From an uncultured Tateyamaria sp. (GTDB lineage: Bacteria > Pseudomonadota > Alphaproteobacteria > Rhodobacterales > Rhodobacteraceae), in the NCBI RefSeq assembly GCF_947503385.1, contig NZ_CANNDO010000004.1, forward strand, positions 124,001 to 188,000: 64,000 nucleotides of DNA, read 5' to 3'. Numbering within the stretch: position 1 is the stretch's first letter; each line of letters starts with the position of its first letter. Both the position numbers and the translations under genes were made by a program. The notes beneath the pieces are model-generated. The model was given only the letters and a program-made list of their open reading frames with translations. It was not told where the DNA came from and ran no database searches. Positions 34,180-43,433 of this stretch are shown here, piece after piece.

Positions 34180-35741
34180 TTACGCCCGCCCTGCACGATC
34201 CGGTCAAGGATCATGGCACAGAACAGGATGGCAAAGCCCGCCAAAATCCCCTGCCCCACATTGGCGTATTGCAACGCCTCCAGCACGTCCTCGCCCAGCC
34301 CCTTGGCCCCGATCAGCGAGGCGACCACAACCATCGCCAGCGACAGCATGATGGTCTGGTTGATACCCGCCCGGATCGACGGGCCCGCCAGTGGAAGATC
34401 GACCTTGGTCAGCAGATACCACTTGTTCGCGCCAAAGCTGATCGCCGCCTCGCGCACACTTTCAGGCACGCCGCGCAGGCCCAGCACGGTCAGGCGCACC
34501 ACCGGCGTACCGCCAAAGATCATGGTGGTGACCACCGCCGCAGGCTTGCCCGTGCCAAAAAACGCGATAACCGGGATCATGAACACGAATGCGGGCATGG
34601 TCTGCATGAAATCCATAATGGGCTGGATCGCCGCATAGAACCGGGGGCGCCGCGCTGCGAACATGCCCAGCGGGATGCCGATCAGGATCGAGAGACAAGC
34701 CGCCGTGCCCAGCAGCGCCAGAGTCGTCATCGCCTTTTCCCAAAACCCCAGCAGCCCCATGTAGGACAGGAACGCACCTGAATAGATCGCCATGCGCACC
34801 CCCGCCGTCAGCCACGTCAGCAGGATGATCAGCGACGCAATCACGATCCACGGGGTGCTGACAAACACGATTTCAAGCGCATCCAGCACCATGCGGATGC
34901 CGTAGGTGATCCCGTCAAAAAGCGCGTCGCCATTCAGCACTGCCCAGTTAAAGAACGCCTCGACCCCGTCGATGCTGATCAGCCGGATGTCGGGATCGGT
35001 TGGGAATTCCGACAACAACGTGAACCGCCCCGGAAAGCTGTAGTGCATCATCGCAGCAAACACGATCAGCACCATGAAAACGGCGCTGAACACCATATGC
35101 GGCACCGGCATACCCGACCGAACCGACCTGTCGCTCAGCCAATCGGAAAACCGCGCCTCAAGCGCAGTGTTGGCGGTAAAGGCCTGCGCCAGCTTGGCCA
35201 CCACAAGGATCGCGATGCCGGTCAGCACGATGGTCGGCCCTTGGGCGGCGAGCGCCTCGGCCTCTGCGCGGATGCCGCCGATATTGGCTTCGAGCGAATC
35301 CACCGTGCGCTGGAACGCATCCACACGGTCCGAGTTGTTTTCGATTGCGGCGGCCAGTTGCTGACGGCGCAGCTCCAGCGTGCCTTCAATCGACGCAATG
35401 CGCGCCATCGCGTCGGCCGCCAGATCGCCAAAGAGGCCACGGGCGATTTGCACAAAGGCCAGCGCTTCGAGGATCAGAAAGGGCAGCGCCCAGTTCCACA
35501 AGCCGCGCGCGCCAAACCAGATCGGGCCAAACAGGCCAGCCATCAGGTTGAAGGTCGGCGTGAATTTGGACGAGGCACCGATTTTGTCAAACGCCCGAAT
35601 ATAGTAATCGGGCGCGGTCCTGACGAAGGTGCGGATGTTATCCTTGCGCTCTTCTGCATAGGCGCGGGCCGCGTCGGTGTTCGTGTCTTCAAGCGGGTTG
35701 GAACCAAGGTCTTCGGCTGTGTCCACGGTTTGATCCATCAT
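34176..35741 (-). CDS. Glycine-betaine-type ABC permease (ProW-like) with extended N-terminus
   Basis: 521 residues; ProW of E. coli is about 350. The C-terminal 200 residues are the normal permease core with IGIPLGMFAARRPRFYAAIQ, TMPAFVFMIPVIAFFGTGKP, FGANKWYLLTKVDLPLAGPS and AMVVVASLIGAKGLGEDVL. In front is an extra region: two hydrophobic segments (about 75-100 and 165-185) separated by a helical stretch with ASIEGTLELRRQQLAAAIEN and VDSLEANIGGIRAEAEAL that looks like a coiled coil. Overlaps proV-like and hydrolase genes by four bases each. Confidence 0.88.
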   Translation of the reverse strand: MMDQTVDTAEDLGSNPLEDTNTDAARAYAEERKDNIRTFVRTAPDYYIRAFDKIGASSKFTPTFNLMAGLFGPIWFGARGLWNWALPFLILEALAFVQIARGLFGDLAADAMARIASIEGTLELRRQQLAAAIENNSDRVDAFQRTVDSLEANIGGIRAEAEALAAQGPTIVLTGIAILVVAKLAQAFTANTALEARFSDWLSDRSVRSGMPVPHMVFSAVFMVLIVFAAMMHYSFPGRFTLLSEFPTDPDIRLISIDGVEAFFNWAVLNGDALFDGITYGIRMVLDALEIVFVSTPWIVIASLIILLTWLTAGVRMAIYSGAFLSYMGLLGFWEKAMTTLALLGTAACLSILIGIPLGMFAARRPRFYAAIQPIMDFMQTMPAFVFMIPVIAFFGTGKPAAVVTTMIFGGTPVVRLTVLGLRGVPESVREAAISFGANKWYLLTKVDLPLAGPSIRAGINQTIMLSLAMVVVASLIGAKGLGEDVLEALQYANVGQGILAGFAILFCAMILDRIVQGGRK

Positions 35742-36793
35742 GACATCTCCGTCCCTTCGATCACGGTGCGCAGCAGGTCTGCGCGGGTGATGACGCCAGT
35801 GTCCTGACCGTTGATCTGCACGATAATGGGGTGTGCATCGTCAATGGCGAGGGTGATCAGCGTCGACAATGTTTCGGTCTCGTTCACGCGCTTTGCTTCG
35901 GCAGGCAGGCCCCCGTGCATCGCGATATGCGTCTCGATCGGTCGCATGACCGCGTGCGCGTGCACCACCTTGAGCCGGGAGATGCCCGCGACGAAATCGG
36001 CCACGTAATCGTCGGCCGGGTTCATTACGATGTCCTCGGCTGTGCCAATCTGCACCATACGGCCGTCCCGCATGATCGCGATGCGGTCGCCGATGCGCAC
36101 GGCCTCGTCCAGATCATGCGTGATGAAAATCGTCGTTTTCTTGAGGATCTTGCTGAGCCGGATGAATTCGTCCTGCAATTGCCGCCGGATCAATGGGTCC
36201 AGCGCGGAAAACGGCTCGTCCATGAGCAGCACATCGGGGTTGGCCGCAAGGGCGCGGGCCAGACCCACGCGTTGCTGCATCCCACCGGAAAGCTCGTGCG
36301 CAAATTTTGCCCCCCACGCGCCCAGTTCAACAATGTCGAGGATCGCGGCCGCCTGCCGCATCCGTTCGTTTTTGGCGACTTTGCGGATTTCCAGCGGCAT
36401 GGCGACATTGTCCAGCACCGACCGGTGCGGCATCAGCGCAAAGTTCTGGAACACCATGCCGATTTTCTGGTTGCGAAACCGTTGCAATTCGCGCGGACCC
36501 AGAGCCATGACGTCCGTGCCCTCGATCTCGATCCTGCCTGCGGTGGGTTCCAGCAGCCGGTTGAAATGGCGCACGAGCGTGGATTTGCCCGACCCCGACA
36601 GACCCATGATGCAGAAGATTTCGCCCCGGTTCACGGACAGGGACACATCCGCCACACCGACAACGGCGTTGTATTCGGCCAGAACCTGCGCCTTGGTCAG
36701 ACCCCGCTCACGAATGGCCGCAAGTGCCGCCTGTGCGCTGGCGCCGAAAATCTTCCAGATGTTGGAAATCTCAATGACCGTGTCAGACGACAT
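35738..36793 (-). CDS. Glycine-betaine-type ABC ATPase (ProV-like)
   Basis: 351 residues from ATG 36793. Walker A is IMGLSGSGKSTLVRHFN, the signature is ELSGGMQQRVGLARALAA, Walker B VLLMDEPFSALDPL and the switch FITHDLDEAVRIGDR. A C-terminal CBS-like pair (VHAHAVMRPIETHIAMHGG ... VQINGQDTGVITRADLLR) is typical of ProV and couples transport to ionic strength. The N-terminal IWKIFGASAQAALAAIRERG is the usual ProV opening. Confidence 0.92.
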   Translation of the reverse strand: MSSDTVIEISNIWKIFGASAQAALAAIRERGLTKAQVLAEYNAVVGVADVSLSVNRGEIFCIMGLSGSGKSTLVRHFNRLLEPTAGRIEIEGTDVMALGPRELQRFRNQKIGMVFQNFALMPHRSVLDNVAMPLEIRKVAKNERMRQAAAILDIVELGAWGAKFAHELSGGMQQRVGLARALAANPDVLLMDEPFSALDPLIRRQLQDEFIRLSKILKKTTIFITHDLDEAVRIGDRIAIMRDGRMVQIGTAEDIVMNPADDYVADFVAGISRLKVVHAHAVMRPIETHIAMHGGLPAEAKRVNETETLSTLITLAIDDAHPIIVQINGQDTGVITRADLLRTVIEGTEMS

Positions 36794-36867
36794 GTCCACC
36801 CCCTGCGCCCCGTGTCCGGTTGCGGCAGCGCAGTTGGGCTGCGCTGCCGCCGTGTGTGCGTGTGTCG

Positions 36868-37833
36868 TCAGAGGCCGAGCCAGCTGTCGACGCGCTCGGA
36901 ATTGGCGTTCACCCACTCCTTGGCGACCTCTGCCGGGTCGCGGCCATTGGCGCTGATCTCAAAGGCCAGTTGGCTCACATCGCCCGCTTCAAGCTGGAAG
37001 TTGGCAAAGAACTCGGCAATTGCCGGTGACCGGTCCGCCAGCGAATTGGACCACGCGATCTGCACATCCTTCAGCGCATCCTTGGACGCCACCATGGATT
37101 TCTCGTACCAATCCGCATCGTCCGACGGCTGGACCATCACGTATTTCGCGGGGTCATATGTCGGCTCTGTCAGCATCTGAACGTCGAACATGAACCACAC
37201 GGCGTGCGGCTCGTAGCAATAGAAAGCATAGCCTTCGCCCTTGGCGACACTGTCCTTGATGCGCGCGGTCTTGACCGCTTCTTCGGCGCGGATGGGTTCA
37301 ATGAAATCAAGAAGACCGTAATCGCGGGTCTTGACCTCGTTCACGTTGGCCGAGGCCCAGCCGGGCGCGCCGATCCACATCTCGCCCTTGCCGTTGCCAT
37401 CGCTGTCCATAAGCGCGGCCACGTCCGGGCGGCCCAGATCGGTGATGTCCGTGATGTTGTTGGCCTCACCAAAGTCCTTCGTGACACAGAAGCCCTGATT
37501 GCCCTGATAGGGATTGGACGACAGCGTGACGGTGCCCGCCTCGTCCACATATTTGTTGGTAAAACTTTCCTGGTTCGGGAGCCAGACATCTGGGTGGACG
37601 TCGATGTCGCCCTTGCCCTGGTCCATCGCCTGAAAGATCGTCGCGTTGTTGCCCGGCACATACTCGACCGTCCCGCCGATGCGCGAACTGACCACTTCGC
37701 CCAATACGTGCGCAATGGCCTGCGCACCGGTCCACGATGGCACGCCGATGGCGACCTCTTCGGCGGCAAAGGCAGGCAGCGCAAACACGCTGACGGCGGT
37801 GGCAAGCCTCAGGGATTTCAGGGTTGTCTTCAT
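36868..37833 (-). CDS. Glycine-betaine-type ABC substrate-binding protein (ProX-like)
   Basis: 321 residues from ATG 37833, preceded by AGAGGAG. A signal peptide (MKTTLKSLRLATAVSVFALPAFA) precedes an OpuAC-type fold: AIGVPSWTGAQAIAHVLGEV, YVPGNNATIFQAMDQGKGDI, DVHPDVWLPNQ, IGAPGWASANVNEV and FYCYEPHAVWFMFD. Several Trp and Tyr residues could form the cation-pi box for a quaternary amine. A neighbour of a cysteate/cysteine lyase, so other zwitterions such as taurine-like or sulfur compounds are possible ligands. Confidence 0.88.
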   Translation of the reverse strand: MKTTLKSLRLATAVSVFALPAFAAEEVAIGVPSWTGAQAIAHVLGEVVSSRIGGTVEYVPGNNATIFQAMDQGKGDIDVHPDVWLPNQESFTNKYVDEAGTVTLSSNPYQGNQGFCVTKDFGEANNITDITDLGRPDVAALMDSDGNGKGEMWIGAPGWASANVNEVKTRDYGLLDFIEPIRAEEAVKTARIKDSVAKGEGYAFYCYEPHAVWFMFDVQMLTEPTYDPAKYVMVQPSDDADWYEKSMVASKDALKDVQIAWSNSLADRSPAIAEFFANFQLEAGDVSQLAFEISANGRDPAEVAKEWVNANSERVDSWLGL

Positions 37834-37873
37834 GGTAGTCTCCTCTGTTGTAACGCGCCGTTGAGGCGTCGAA

Positions 37874-38917
37874 TTAAGTGAGCGATGCAAGCAATTGATC
37901 TTCATAAGCAAACAAGGCTGTCGCCCCGCCTGTGTGCAGAAACAGCACGCGGTCGGTCGGCTTGAAGAAATCCTGCCGGATCAATCCGATCAAGCCTGCC
38001 ATGCCCTTGGCCGAATAGACCGGATCCAAAAGCACGCCTTCCTGCTGCGCGGTCATATGGATTGCCTCAAAAGTAGACGGTGCGGGAATGCCGTAGCCTT
38101 CGCCCACATAGCCGTCGTCGACCAGAATACGGTCCTTGTCGATGCTGCCCGCGCCCAGATGTTCCAACGTGCGCTGGGTCAGGCCGTGCACAGCGGCGAC
38201 CTGACGGTCATGGGGCTGGCGGACACTCACACCCATCACCGGCAGGTCGTAACCCATGGCGTGGAAACCGGCGACCAGTCCCGCTTGTGTCCCCGTGCTG
38301 CCCGTGGCCATCACCAGCCAGTCAAAGCGCTGACCGTCCGCCGCGCACTGGTCGGCAATCTCTTGTGCGCAATTGGCATAGCCCAGCGCGCCGGTCGGGT
38401 TCGACCCGCCGCCGGGAATGAAATAGGGCTTGTGTCCCTTGGCGCGCAGCGCCTCGGCCACCGCCTCACCTTCGGCATTCATATCGAGCCCGGCGGGGCG
38501 AAATTCATGCGTTGCCCCGAAAAGCGTGTCGAGCAGGACATTGCCCGTCACCTCGTAGGACGCATCCCGGTCAGGCACCCGGCGTTCCAGCAGCACATGG
38601 CATTTCATGCCAACCTTGCAGGCCGCCGCCGCTGTCTGGCGCACATGGTTGGATTGCACGGCCCCTTGCGTGACGAGCATGTCGGCCCCTTCGGCGATGG
38701 CCGCTCCAACCAGAAACTCCAGCTTACGGGTTTTGTTGCCGCCCGTGGCAAGGCCGGTGCAATCGTCACGCTTGAGAAACAATGCAGGACCGCCCAGATG
38801 CGCGGACAGGCGTGGCATCGCCTCGATTGCGGTGGGCTGATGGCACAACGCGGTTCTCGGAAAACGGTCGAAATCAATCCGCGAGACCGGGCGCGTCAGT
38901 GTGTCTGTGTCAGCCAT
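37874..38917 (-). CDS. D-cysteine desulfhydrase / L-cysteate sulfo-lyase-type PLP enzyme
   Basis: 348 residues from ATG 38917. Fold-type II PLP protein of the ACC-deaminase family: LFLKRDDCTGLATGGNKTRK holds the Schiff-base lysine, GAVQSNHVRQTAAAA the substrate-carboxylate loop, and VMATGSTGTQAGLVAGF the phosphate loop. The same scaffold covers DcyD (D-cysteine to pyruvate, sulfide, ammonia) and CuyA (L-cysteate to pyruvate, sulfite, ammonia); roseobacters commonly have CuyA, so I leave the symbol open. Forty bases downstream comes the ProX-like gene; a LysR gene is divergent. Confidence 0.85.
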   Translation of the reverse strand: MADTDTLTRPVSRIDFDRFPRTALCHQPTAIEAMPRLSAHLGGPALFLKRDDCTGLATGGNKTRKLEFLVGAAIAEGADMLVTQGAVQSNHVRQTAAAACKVGMKCHVLLERRVPDRDASYEVTGNVLLDTLFGATHEFRPAGLDMNAEGEAVAEALRAKGHKPYFIPGGGSNPTGALGYANCAQEIADQCAADGQRFDWLVMATGSTGTQAGLVAGFHAMGYDLPVMGVSVRQPHDRQVAAVHGLTQRTLEHLGAGSIDKDRILVDDGYVGEGYGIPAPSTFEAIHMTAQQEGVLLDPVYSAKGMAGLIGLIRQDFFKPTDRVLFLHTGGATALFAYEDQLLASLT

Positions 38918-38975
38918 GGCTATGTCCTGATGTGAGTGTCGCGTCGAAGTGTGCCGCAAATCCCCCGCCCGCTCC

Positions 38976-38997
38976 AATGTCATGTGCGAATGACATT
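38976..38997. promoter_or_regulatory. Divergent operator dyad AATGTCAT-N6-ATGACATT
   Basis: Perfect 8-base inverted repeat AATGTCAT / ATGACATT (38976-38983, 38990-38997). It lies between the PLP-lyase gene and the LysR gene, 31 bases before the LysR ATG. A direct repeat CATTATGC (38994-39001 and 39010-39017) follows. The layout fits a LysR recognition site and autoregulation. Confidence 0.6.
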
Positions 38998-39027
38998 ATG
39001 CATTTTTTGCATTATGCCTCCCAAAGA

Positions 39028-39945
39028 ATGGACACGACTCTGTTTCGCGATCTCGAACGGCTGCGGCAAACGGGAAACTTTTCGCAAGCCGCAGCCCTTG
39101 GCAATCTCAGCCAGCCTGCTTTGTCCCGGCGGATCAAATCGCTTGAGGCTTGGGTCGGCGCGCTTCTTGTGGACCGATCCCGCCAGCCCGTGCAACTGAC
39201 CGAGGCCGGAACACGCATTCTCGAAGCGGGATTGCAGGCGCTGACGCGCATCGAACACGAACGCAGCCAGATTCGCGCGGCGATGGCCCTGCCGGACAAA
39301 TACGTGGTTACCTTTGCGACGCAGCATTCCATCGGCTGGCGTTTCTATCCTGCTTGGCTGCAATCGCTGGAAACGGCTTATGGGCCAGTATTGTCGCGGT
39401 TGCGGGCCGACGATCTGCCCAATTGCCTGCGTGATCTGAAACGGGGAGATGTGGATTATGTCATTGCCTATGCGGGGCCGGGCGCATCCGATGCGCCCGA
39501 CGTCGAAGGCATCGTCATCGGGCATGATCGCCTGATCCCGGTGTGCAAACCTGACGGCGACGGCGCGCCCTTGTTCCGGTTCGATGCGGCAGATGTGCAA
39601 ATGCCGTTTCTGCGGTTTGGCGCAGCAGCACCGATTGGCGCGCTGCTCGAACCGATGCTGGCCAAGCACGGGCTGACTTCGCGCCTGCACACGGTCTATG
39701 AAAACTCCATGGCGGGCGCTTTGCGTATACGAGCGCGCGCGGGCGACGGCGTGGCGTGGCTGCCCAGCAGCCTTGTGTCCCCGGACATCGAGGCAGGCCA
39801 CCTGATGTGTACGGGCGCGCAAGACTGGCAAGTGCCCCTCGAGATACGCCTGTTGCGCAATCCCGAGCGTACGAACCGCATGACACGCTCGATCTGGTCC
39901 TTCCTTGCCCCGCGCGACGCGGCACCGCTTGTCACGACGGATTGA
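39028..39945 (+). CDS. LysR-family transcription regulator
   Basis: 305 residues from ATG 39028. The DNA-binding segment MDTTLFRDLERLRQTGNFSQ, ALGNLSQPALSRRIKSLEAW starts at residue 1; upstream ATGs would add non-family residues. The effector domain begins VVTFATQHSIGWRFYP. Divergent from the PLP-lyase gene, with a perfect dyad in between, so it probably controls that gene and the transporter behind it. Confidence 0.9.
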   Translation: MDTTLFRDLERLRQTGNFSQAAALGNLSQPALSRRIKSLEAWVGALLVDRSRQPVQLTEAGTRILEAGLQALTRIEHERSQIRAAMALPDKYVVTFATQHSIGWRFYPAWLQSLETAYGPVLSRLRADDLPNCLRDLKRGDVDYVIAYAGPGASDAPDVEGIVIGHDRLIPVCKPDGDGAPLFRFDAADVQMPFLRFGAAAPIGALLEPMLAKHGLTSRLHTVYENSMAGALRIRARAGDGVAWLPSSLVSPDIEAGHLMCTGAQDWQVPLEIRLLRNPERTNRMTRSIWSFLAPRDAAPLVTTD

Positions 39946-39971
39946 GCGTTGCGACATCCGAACCCTTGGCG

Positions 39972-42278
39972 TCATGCGCGTGCCCGCTCTCGTTTGGGGT
40001 CCACAAACGGGACTGTGGCCACAACCGCGGGAAGCCGTTTCATGCGCCCATCCATCATGCCAACCTCAAGCGCCGCGCCGGTTTCGGAAAACTCGATGGC
40101 CAGCCGCGCCATGGCAATCCCGTGCCCCAGCATCGGAGAACGGGTCGCGGACGTAACCTGCCCCACGTGACGCTCACCCGCAAAGACCGGCGCACCGTGG
40201 TGAGGCACGTCGTCACCGCCGAACATCAGCCCCGTCAACACGCGACGCGGTGCTGCGGCATTGCGCTCCAGCGCGGCTTTGCCAACAAAGCTGGCCTTTC
40301 TGAAATCCACCGCAAAGCCCAGGCCCGCCTCCATCGCGTCCACACCGGGCGCAAATTCCGCACCCGGCGCGGCAAACCCGGCCTCTGTCCGGATGATGTC
40401 CAGTGCGGCACCGCCCATGGGGGTCACACCATGAGCCTGCCCCGCCTCCATCAGCGCATCCCAAATCGTCACGGCATCCGACTGGGCGCAGAAAACCTCG
40501 TAACCCAGTTCGCCGGTATAGCCGGTGCGCGACAGCATGAAAGGCGCGCCATCGCGATCCCCCAAACGGGCAATCGTTACGCCAAACCAGTTCAGCTGTT
40601 CCAGCGCAGGCACATGCGGCTGGGTAAAGACGACCTGCGCCAGCACATCGCGCGATTTCGGCCCCTGCAGCGCAAGGTTTGCCAGCGTATCGCTCATGTC
40701 TGTCAGGCGGGCCTGTTGTCCGGTCTGAGCGACATGCGCCTCGATCCGGCGGGCACTTTCCTCGGACCCGCAACACCAACGAAACACCTGCGGACCAAGA
40801 CGAAAGAGCGTGCCATCGTCCACAACCGCCCCGGTGTCGTCACAGATCAGCGCGTAGGTGCCGCGCCACTGCGCAAGGCGCGACAGATCGCGGGTGAGCA
40901 CCTGTTGCAGCACCGTCTCCGCGTCCGGCCCGACGATGTCGTATTTCCGCAAGCTGCTCATGTCCTGCACGGTGACCCGCTCCCGGCAGGCCCAGTATTC
41001 ACCCAGCGTTCCGGTCGACGGATAGGTGTTGGGCAGCCACAGGTCACGCGCGGGCGCCATATCTTGGGTCAACGCAGCGGTGCGGCGGTGAAACGCGCTT
41101 TCCCGGCTGAGGGTCATCGGCGCATCCTCCTTGGCGCGGTAGGCCACGGCGCGCGGGATGGGTGCGTTCCGTTTGTAAATCCGGACATGGACATCCGTCG
41201 GGTTCCAGCCATTGATCGGGTCGATGTCGTCCGGGCACGCGGTGGACACGCAGACCAGATCGCACAGCGCGCGCATGGCCACGTAATCACCGGGGCGCGA
41301 ATGGCTTTCCTCTGTCAGGATGTGACCGGACCGCGGATCGACCCATGTGTTCCAGAAAAAGTTGATCGCGGGCCAAGCCGGACGGCGGGCGATGCCGTAG
41401 GGGTCCATCGCGTCCGAGATATTGTCCGAGCAATTGAGGTGCCCCGGAAAGCCGCGGTCCGCATATCCGCGCGCGGTACAGGCCAGCCCATACGTGTCGT
41501 GCCGTCCGCACGTGTCCTGCACCACCTGCAACATGGGCCGCGCATCCGCATCAAAGAATTTGTCCAGCAGACCCGGTTGCGGATAGGGCTGGCGCACCAT
41601 GGACCGTGTGGCGGTGCTGTCGATCATGGCCACACGACCACAGTCAAGGCTGTCGGTGCGGAACGCCATGAAATCCGAACATTGCTGCCCTTCGACATCG
41701 ATGATCTGGACAATGTCGCCGCGTGCAAGGCTGTAGGCCCTGGCCGTGCCGCGCGGTACGGTGAACGCGTCTGCCACCTGCCCCAACGGCTCTGGCAGGC
41801 GTACTGTGTGCGCAGCACGGCTGACCGACACGGACAGGGTCGCCATGGTGTCGCCGGTGATTGCCTGCGCAGGCGGTGTCGGCAGAACAACCCACACACT
41901 GCATTCGGCTCCGGCTTTCAGAATGATCCGCCCATCAACCTCGATCAGTGCTGCCCTTTGATCATCTGTCGTGCCGCCTTTTGCCTGCACCCACGCCAAA
42001 TATGCCTGATCGTCAAATGGCAGACCGGACACCGGACGCGTGCCGGTCAGGCCCAATGCACCCAATGCAGAACGCCCGCGCGCGTCAAAAGCGATCACCG
42101 CAAGGGTGGCCGCGTCGCCGGACACCGACAGCAAATCGCCCAGCGCCAGTGCGATGCGAAGGGCACCGCGCGGCGACAGCTTGTGATGTTCCGCCTGAGA
42201 CGGCGCAGGAAAACCAGGAAACGCGCGAAACCGGGAGTCCATCCCGACATTACGAAATTCCAGCAGCGCATTTTCCAT
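39972..42278 (-). CDS. DUF1989-GcvT fusion protein
   Basis: 768 residues. Residues 1-140 are unassigned. About 150-370 is a DUF1989 (urea-carboxylase-associated) domain: VEGQQCSDFMAFRTDSLDCG, TCGRHDTYGLAC, GHLNCSDNISDAMDPYG, RPGDYVAMRALCDLVCVS, with many Cys and His. About 385-760 is an aminomethyltransferase (GcvT-type) fold: ERVTVQDMSSLRKYDIVGPD, SRTGYTGELGYEVFCAQSD, and GLGFAVDFRKASFVGKAALE. GcvT folds demethylate or transfer one-carbon units with tetrahydrofolate. The combined function is not known to me. Divergent from a LacI regulator. Confidence 0.85.
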   Translation of the reverse strand: MENALLEFRNVGMDSRFRAFPGFPAPSQAEHHKLSPRGALRIALALGDLLSVSGDAATLAVIAFDARGRSALGALGLTGTRPVSGLPFDDQAYLAWVQAKGGTTDDQRAALIEVDGRIILKAGAECSVWVVLPTPPAQAITGDTMATLSVSVSRAAHTVRLPEPLGQVADAFTVPRGTARAYSLARGDIVQIIDVEGQQCSDFMAFRTDSLDCGRVAMIDSTATRSMVRQPYPQPGLLDKFFDADARPMLQVVQDTCGRHDTYGLACTARGYADRGFPGHLNCSDNISDAMDPYGIARRPAWPAINFFWNTWVDPRSGHILTEESHSRPGDYVAMRALCDLVCVSTACPDDIDPINGWNPTDVHVRIYKRNAPIPRAVAYRAKEDAPMTLSRESAFHRRTAALTQDMAPARDLWLPNTYPSTGTLGEYWACRERVTVQDMSSLRKYDIVGPDAETVLQQVLTRDLSRLAQWRGTYALICDDTGAVVDDGTLFRLGPQVFRWCCGSEESARRIEAHVAQTGQQARLTDMSDTLANLALQGPKSRDVLAQVVFTQPHVPALEQLNWFGVTIARLGDRDGAPFMLSRTGYTGELGYEVFCAQSDAVTIWDALMEAGQAHGVTPMGGAALDIIRTEAGFAAPGAEFAPGVDAMEAGLGFAVDFRKASFVGKAALERNAAAPRRVLTGLMFGGDDVPHHGAPVFAGERHVGQVTSATRSPMLGHGIAMARLAIEFSETGAALEVGMMDGRMKRLPAVVATVPFVDPKRERARA

Positions 42279-42303
42279 GGGCGAGAGCCACTTTTGAGGA
42301 GCC

Positions 42304-42338
42304 TGTAACTAGTTACATCGTGGGTGAAACTGGTTACG
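42304..42338. promoter_or_regulatory. Tandem LacI-type operators
   Basis: A perfect 14-base palindrome TGTAACTAGTTACA (42304-42317) is followed by a degraded copy TGAAACTGGTTACG (42325-42338; 11 of 14 match). Centres are 21 bases apart, two helical turns, so two dimers would bind the same DNA face. It lies between the fusion gene and the LacI gene, so both are probable targets. Confidence 0.7.
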
Positions 42339-42369
42339 TCTGTCAATAACCTGCCTTACGCTTGTGCCC

Positions 42370-43380
42370 ATGATGCGGAACTCTGCCCGAAAAAGGACCA
42401 ACCTGCGCGATGTTGCGGCCCATGCGGGTGTGTCTGTCGCGACGGTGAGCCGGGTTTTGAACACACCCCAATCAGTCGCCCCAAAGACACGTGCACGCGT
42501 CGAGGCGTCGATTGAACAGCTCCGTTTTGTTCCGTCTGCTGCGGCACGCGCCATCAACCGGGGCAGTTCCGGTTTGGTCGCGGCGCTGATCCCTACCCTC
42601 GACAATGCGATTTACGCGCGGGTCGTGGACGGTCTGGAGGAAGGTCTGGCCGCCCGGCACCTTGCCCTGATGGTCGCGCAGACAGGTGATGACCCAGCGA
42701 TTGAACTTGCGCGGGCAAAACAGTTGGTCGCCTTGGGGGCCGAGGCGCTGATCGTAGTCGGCATGTCCCATACGGATGGCCTTTATGATCTGCTGGAACG
42801 CGCACAAATCCCCATCGTCGCCGTGTCACATTACGAGGACAGCGGGCCGATACCGACCTGCGGCTATGACAACCAGCGCGCTGCCCTTCAGGCCGCGGAT
42901 CACTTGGCCGCGCTCGGGCACCGGCGGGTTGCGGTGTTGCACGGGCCGACGGCAACCAATGACCGGATGCGGCGGCGCAAAGTCGCGCTGCAAGACGCAA
43001 GCACAGCGATCACATTCGATTACGTCGAGGTCCCGATTTCGGTCGAAGGCGGGCACACCGGCATCCACAGACTGTTGGAGCAGACCAACAGTCCCACCGC
43101 CGTGCTGTGTTTCTCGGACGTGATCGCGCTCGGTGCGCTCAACGCGCTGCACAGCCGTGGCCTGCGCGTCCCCCAAGACATGTCGATCATGGGGATGGAG
43201 GACCTGCCCGCGGCGCGGTTCATGCACCCGCCCCTGACCAGCGTGACACTCAGCGTCGGGGACATGGGCCTGCACGCCGCCGCAGCGGTCGCAGATTGGC
43301 TCAACACCGGCACGCGCCCTGCATCGGTGCGTCTGCACACCGGCGTGATCCAGCGCGATACCACAGCCCGCATTCTCTAA
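42370..43380 (+). CDS. LacI-family transcription regulator
   Basis: 336 residues from the ATG at 42370; an upstream GTG (42364) or the next ATG (42373) is possible. Helix-turn-helix: NLRDVAAHAGVSVATVSRVL then a hinge near FVPSAAARAINRGSS. The periplasmic-binding-like effector domain ends GTRPASVRLHTGVIQRDTT. Divergent from the DUF1989-GcvT gene with tandem palindromes between them, so local repression relieved by a small ligand is the simplest model. Confidence 0.92.
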   Translation: MMRNSARKRTNLRDVAAHAGVSVATVSRVLNTPQSVAPKTRARVEASIEQLRFVPSAAARAINRGSSGLVAALIPTLDNAIYARVVDGLEEGLAARHLALMVAQTGDDPAIELARAKQLVALGAEALIVVGMSHTDGLYDLLERAQIPIVAVSHYEDSGPIPTCGYDNQRAALQAADHLAALGHRRVAVLHGPTATNDRMRRRKVALQDASTAITFDYVEVPISVEGGHTGIHRLLEQTNSPTAVLCFSDVIALGALNALHSRGLRVPQDMSIMGMEDLPAARFMHPPLTSVTLSVGDMGLHAAAAVADWLNTGTRPASVRLHTGVIQRDTTARIL

Positions 43381-43433
43381 GCGCGACATCGCAAGACGCC
43401 TCACCGCCAACACAAGTCAATTCAAATGGATGG

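Noticed and set aside
39756..42308. An 850-codon plus-strand frame opposite the DUF1989-GcvT gene
   Set aside because: Same reason: it overlaps a clearly real gene and has no recognisable domain, signal or ribosome site.
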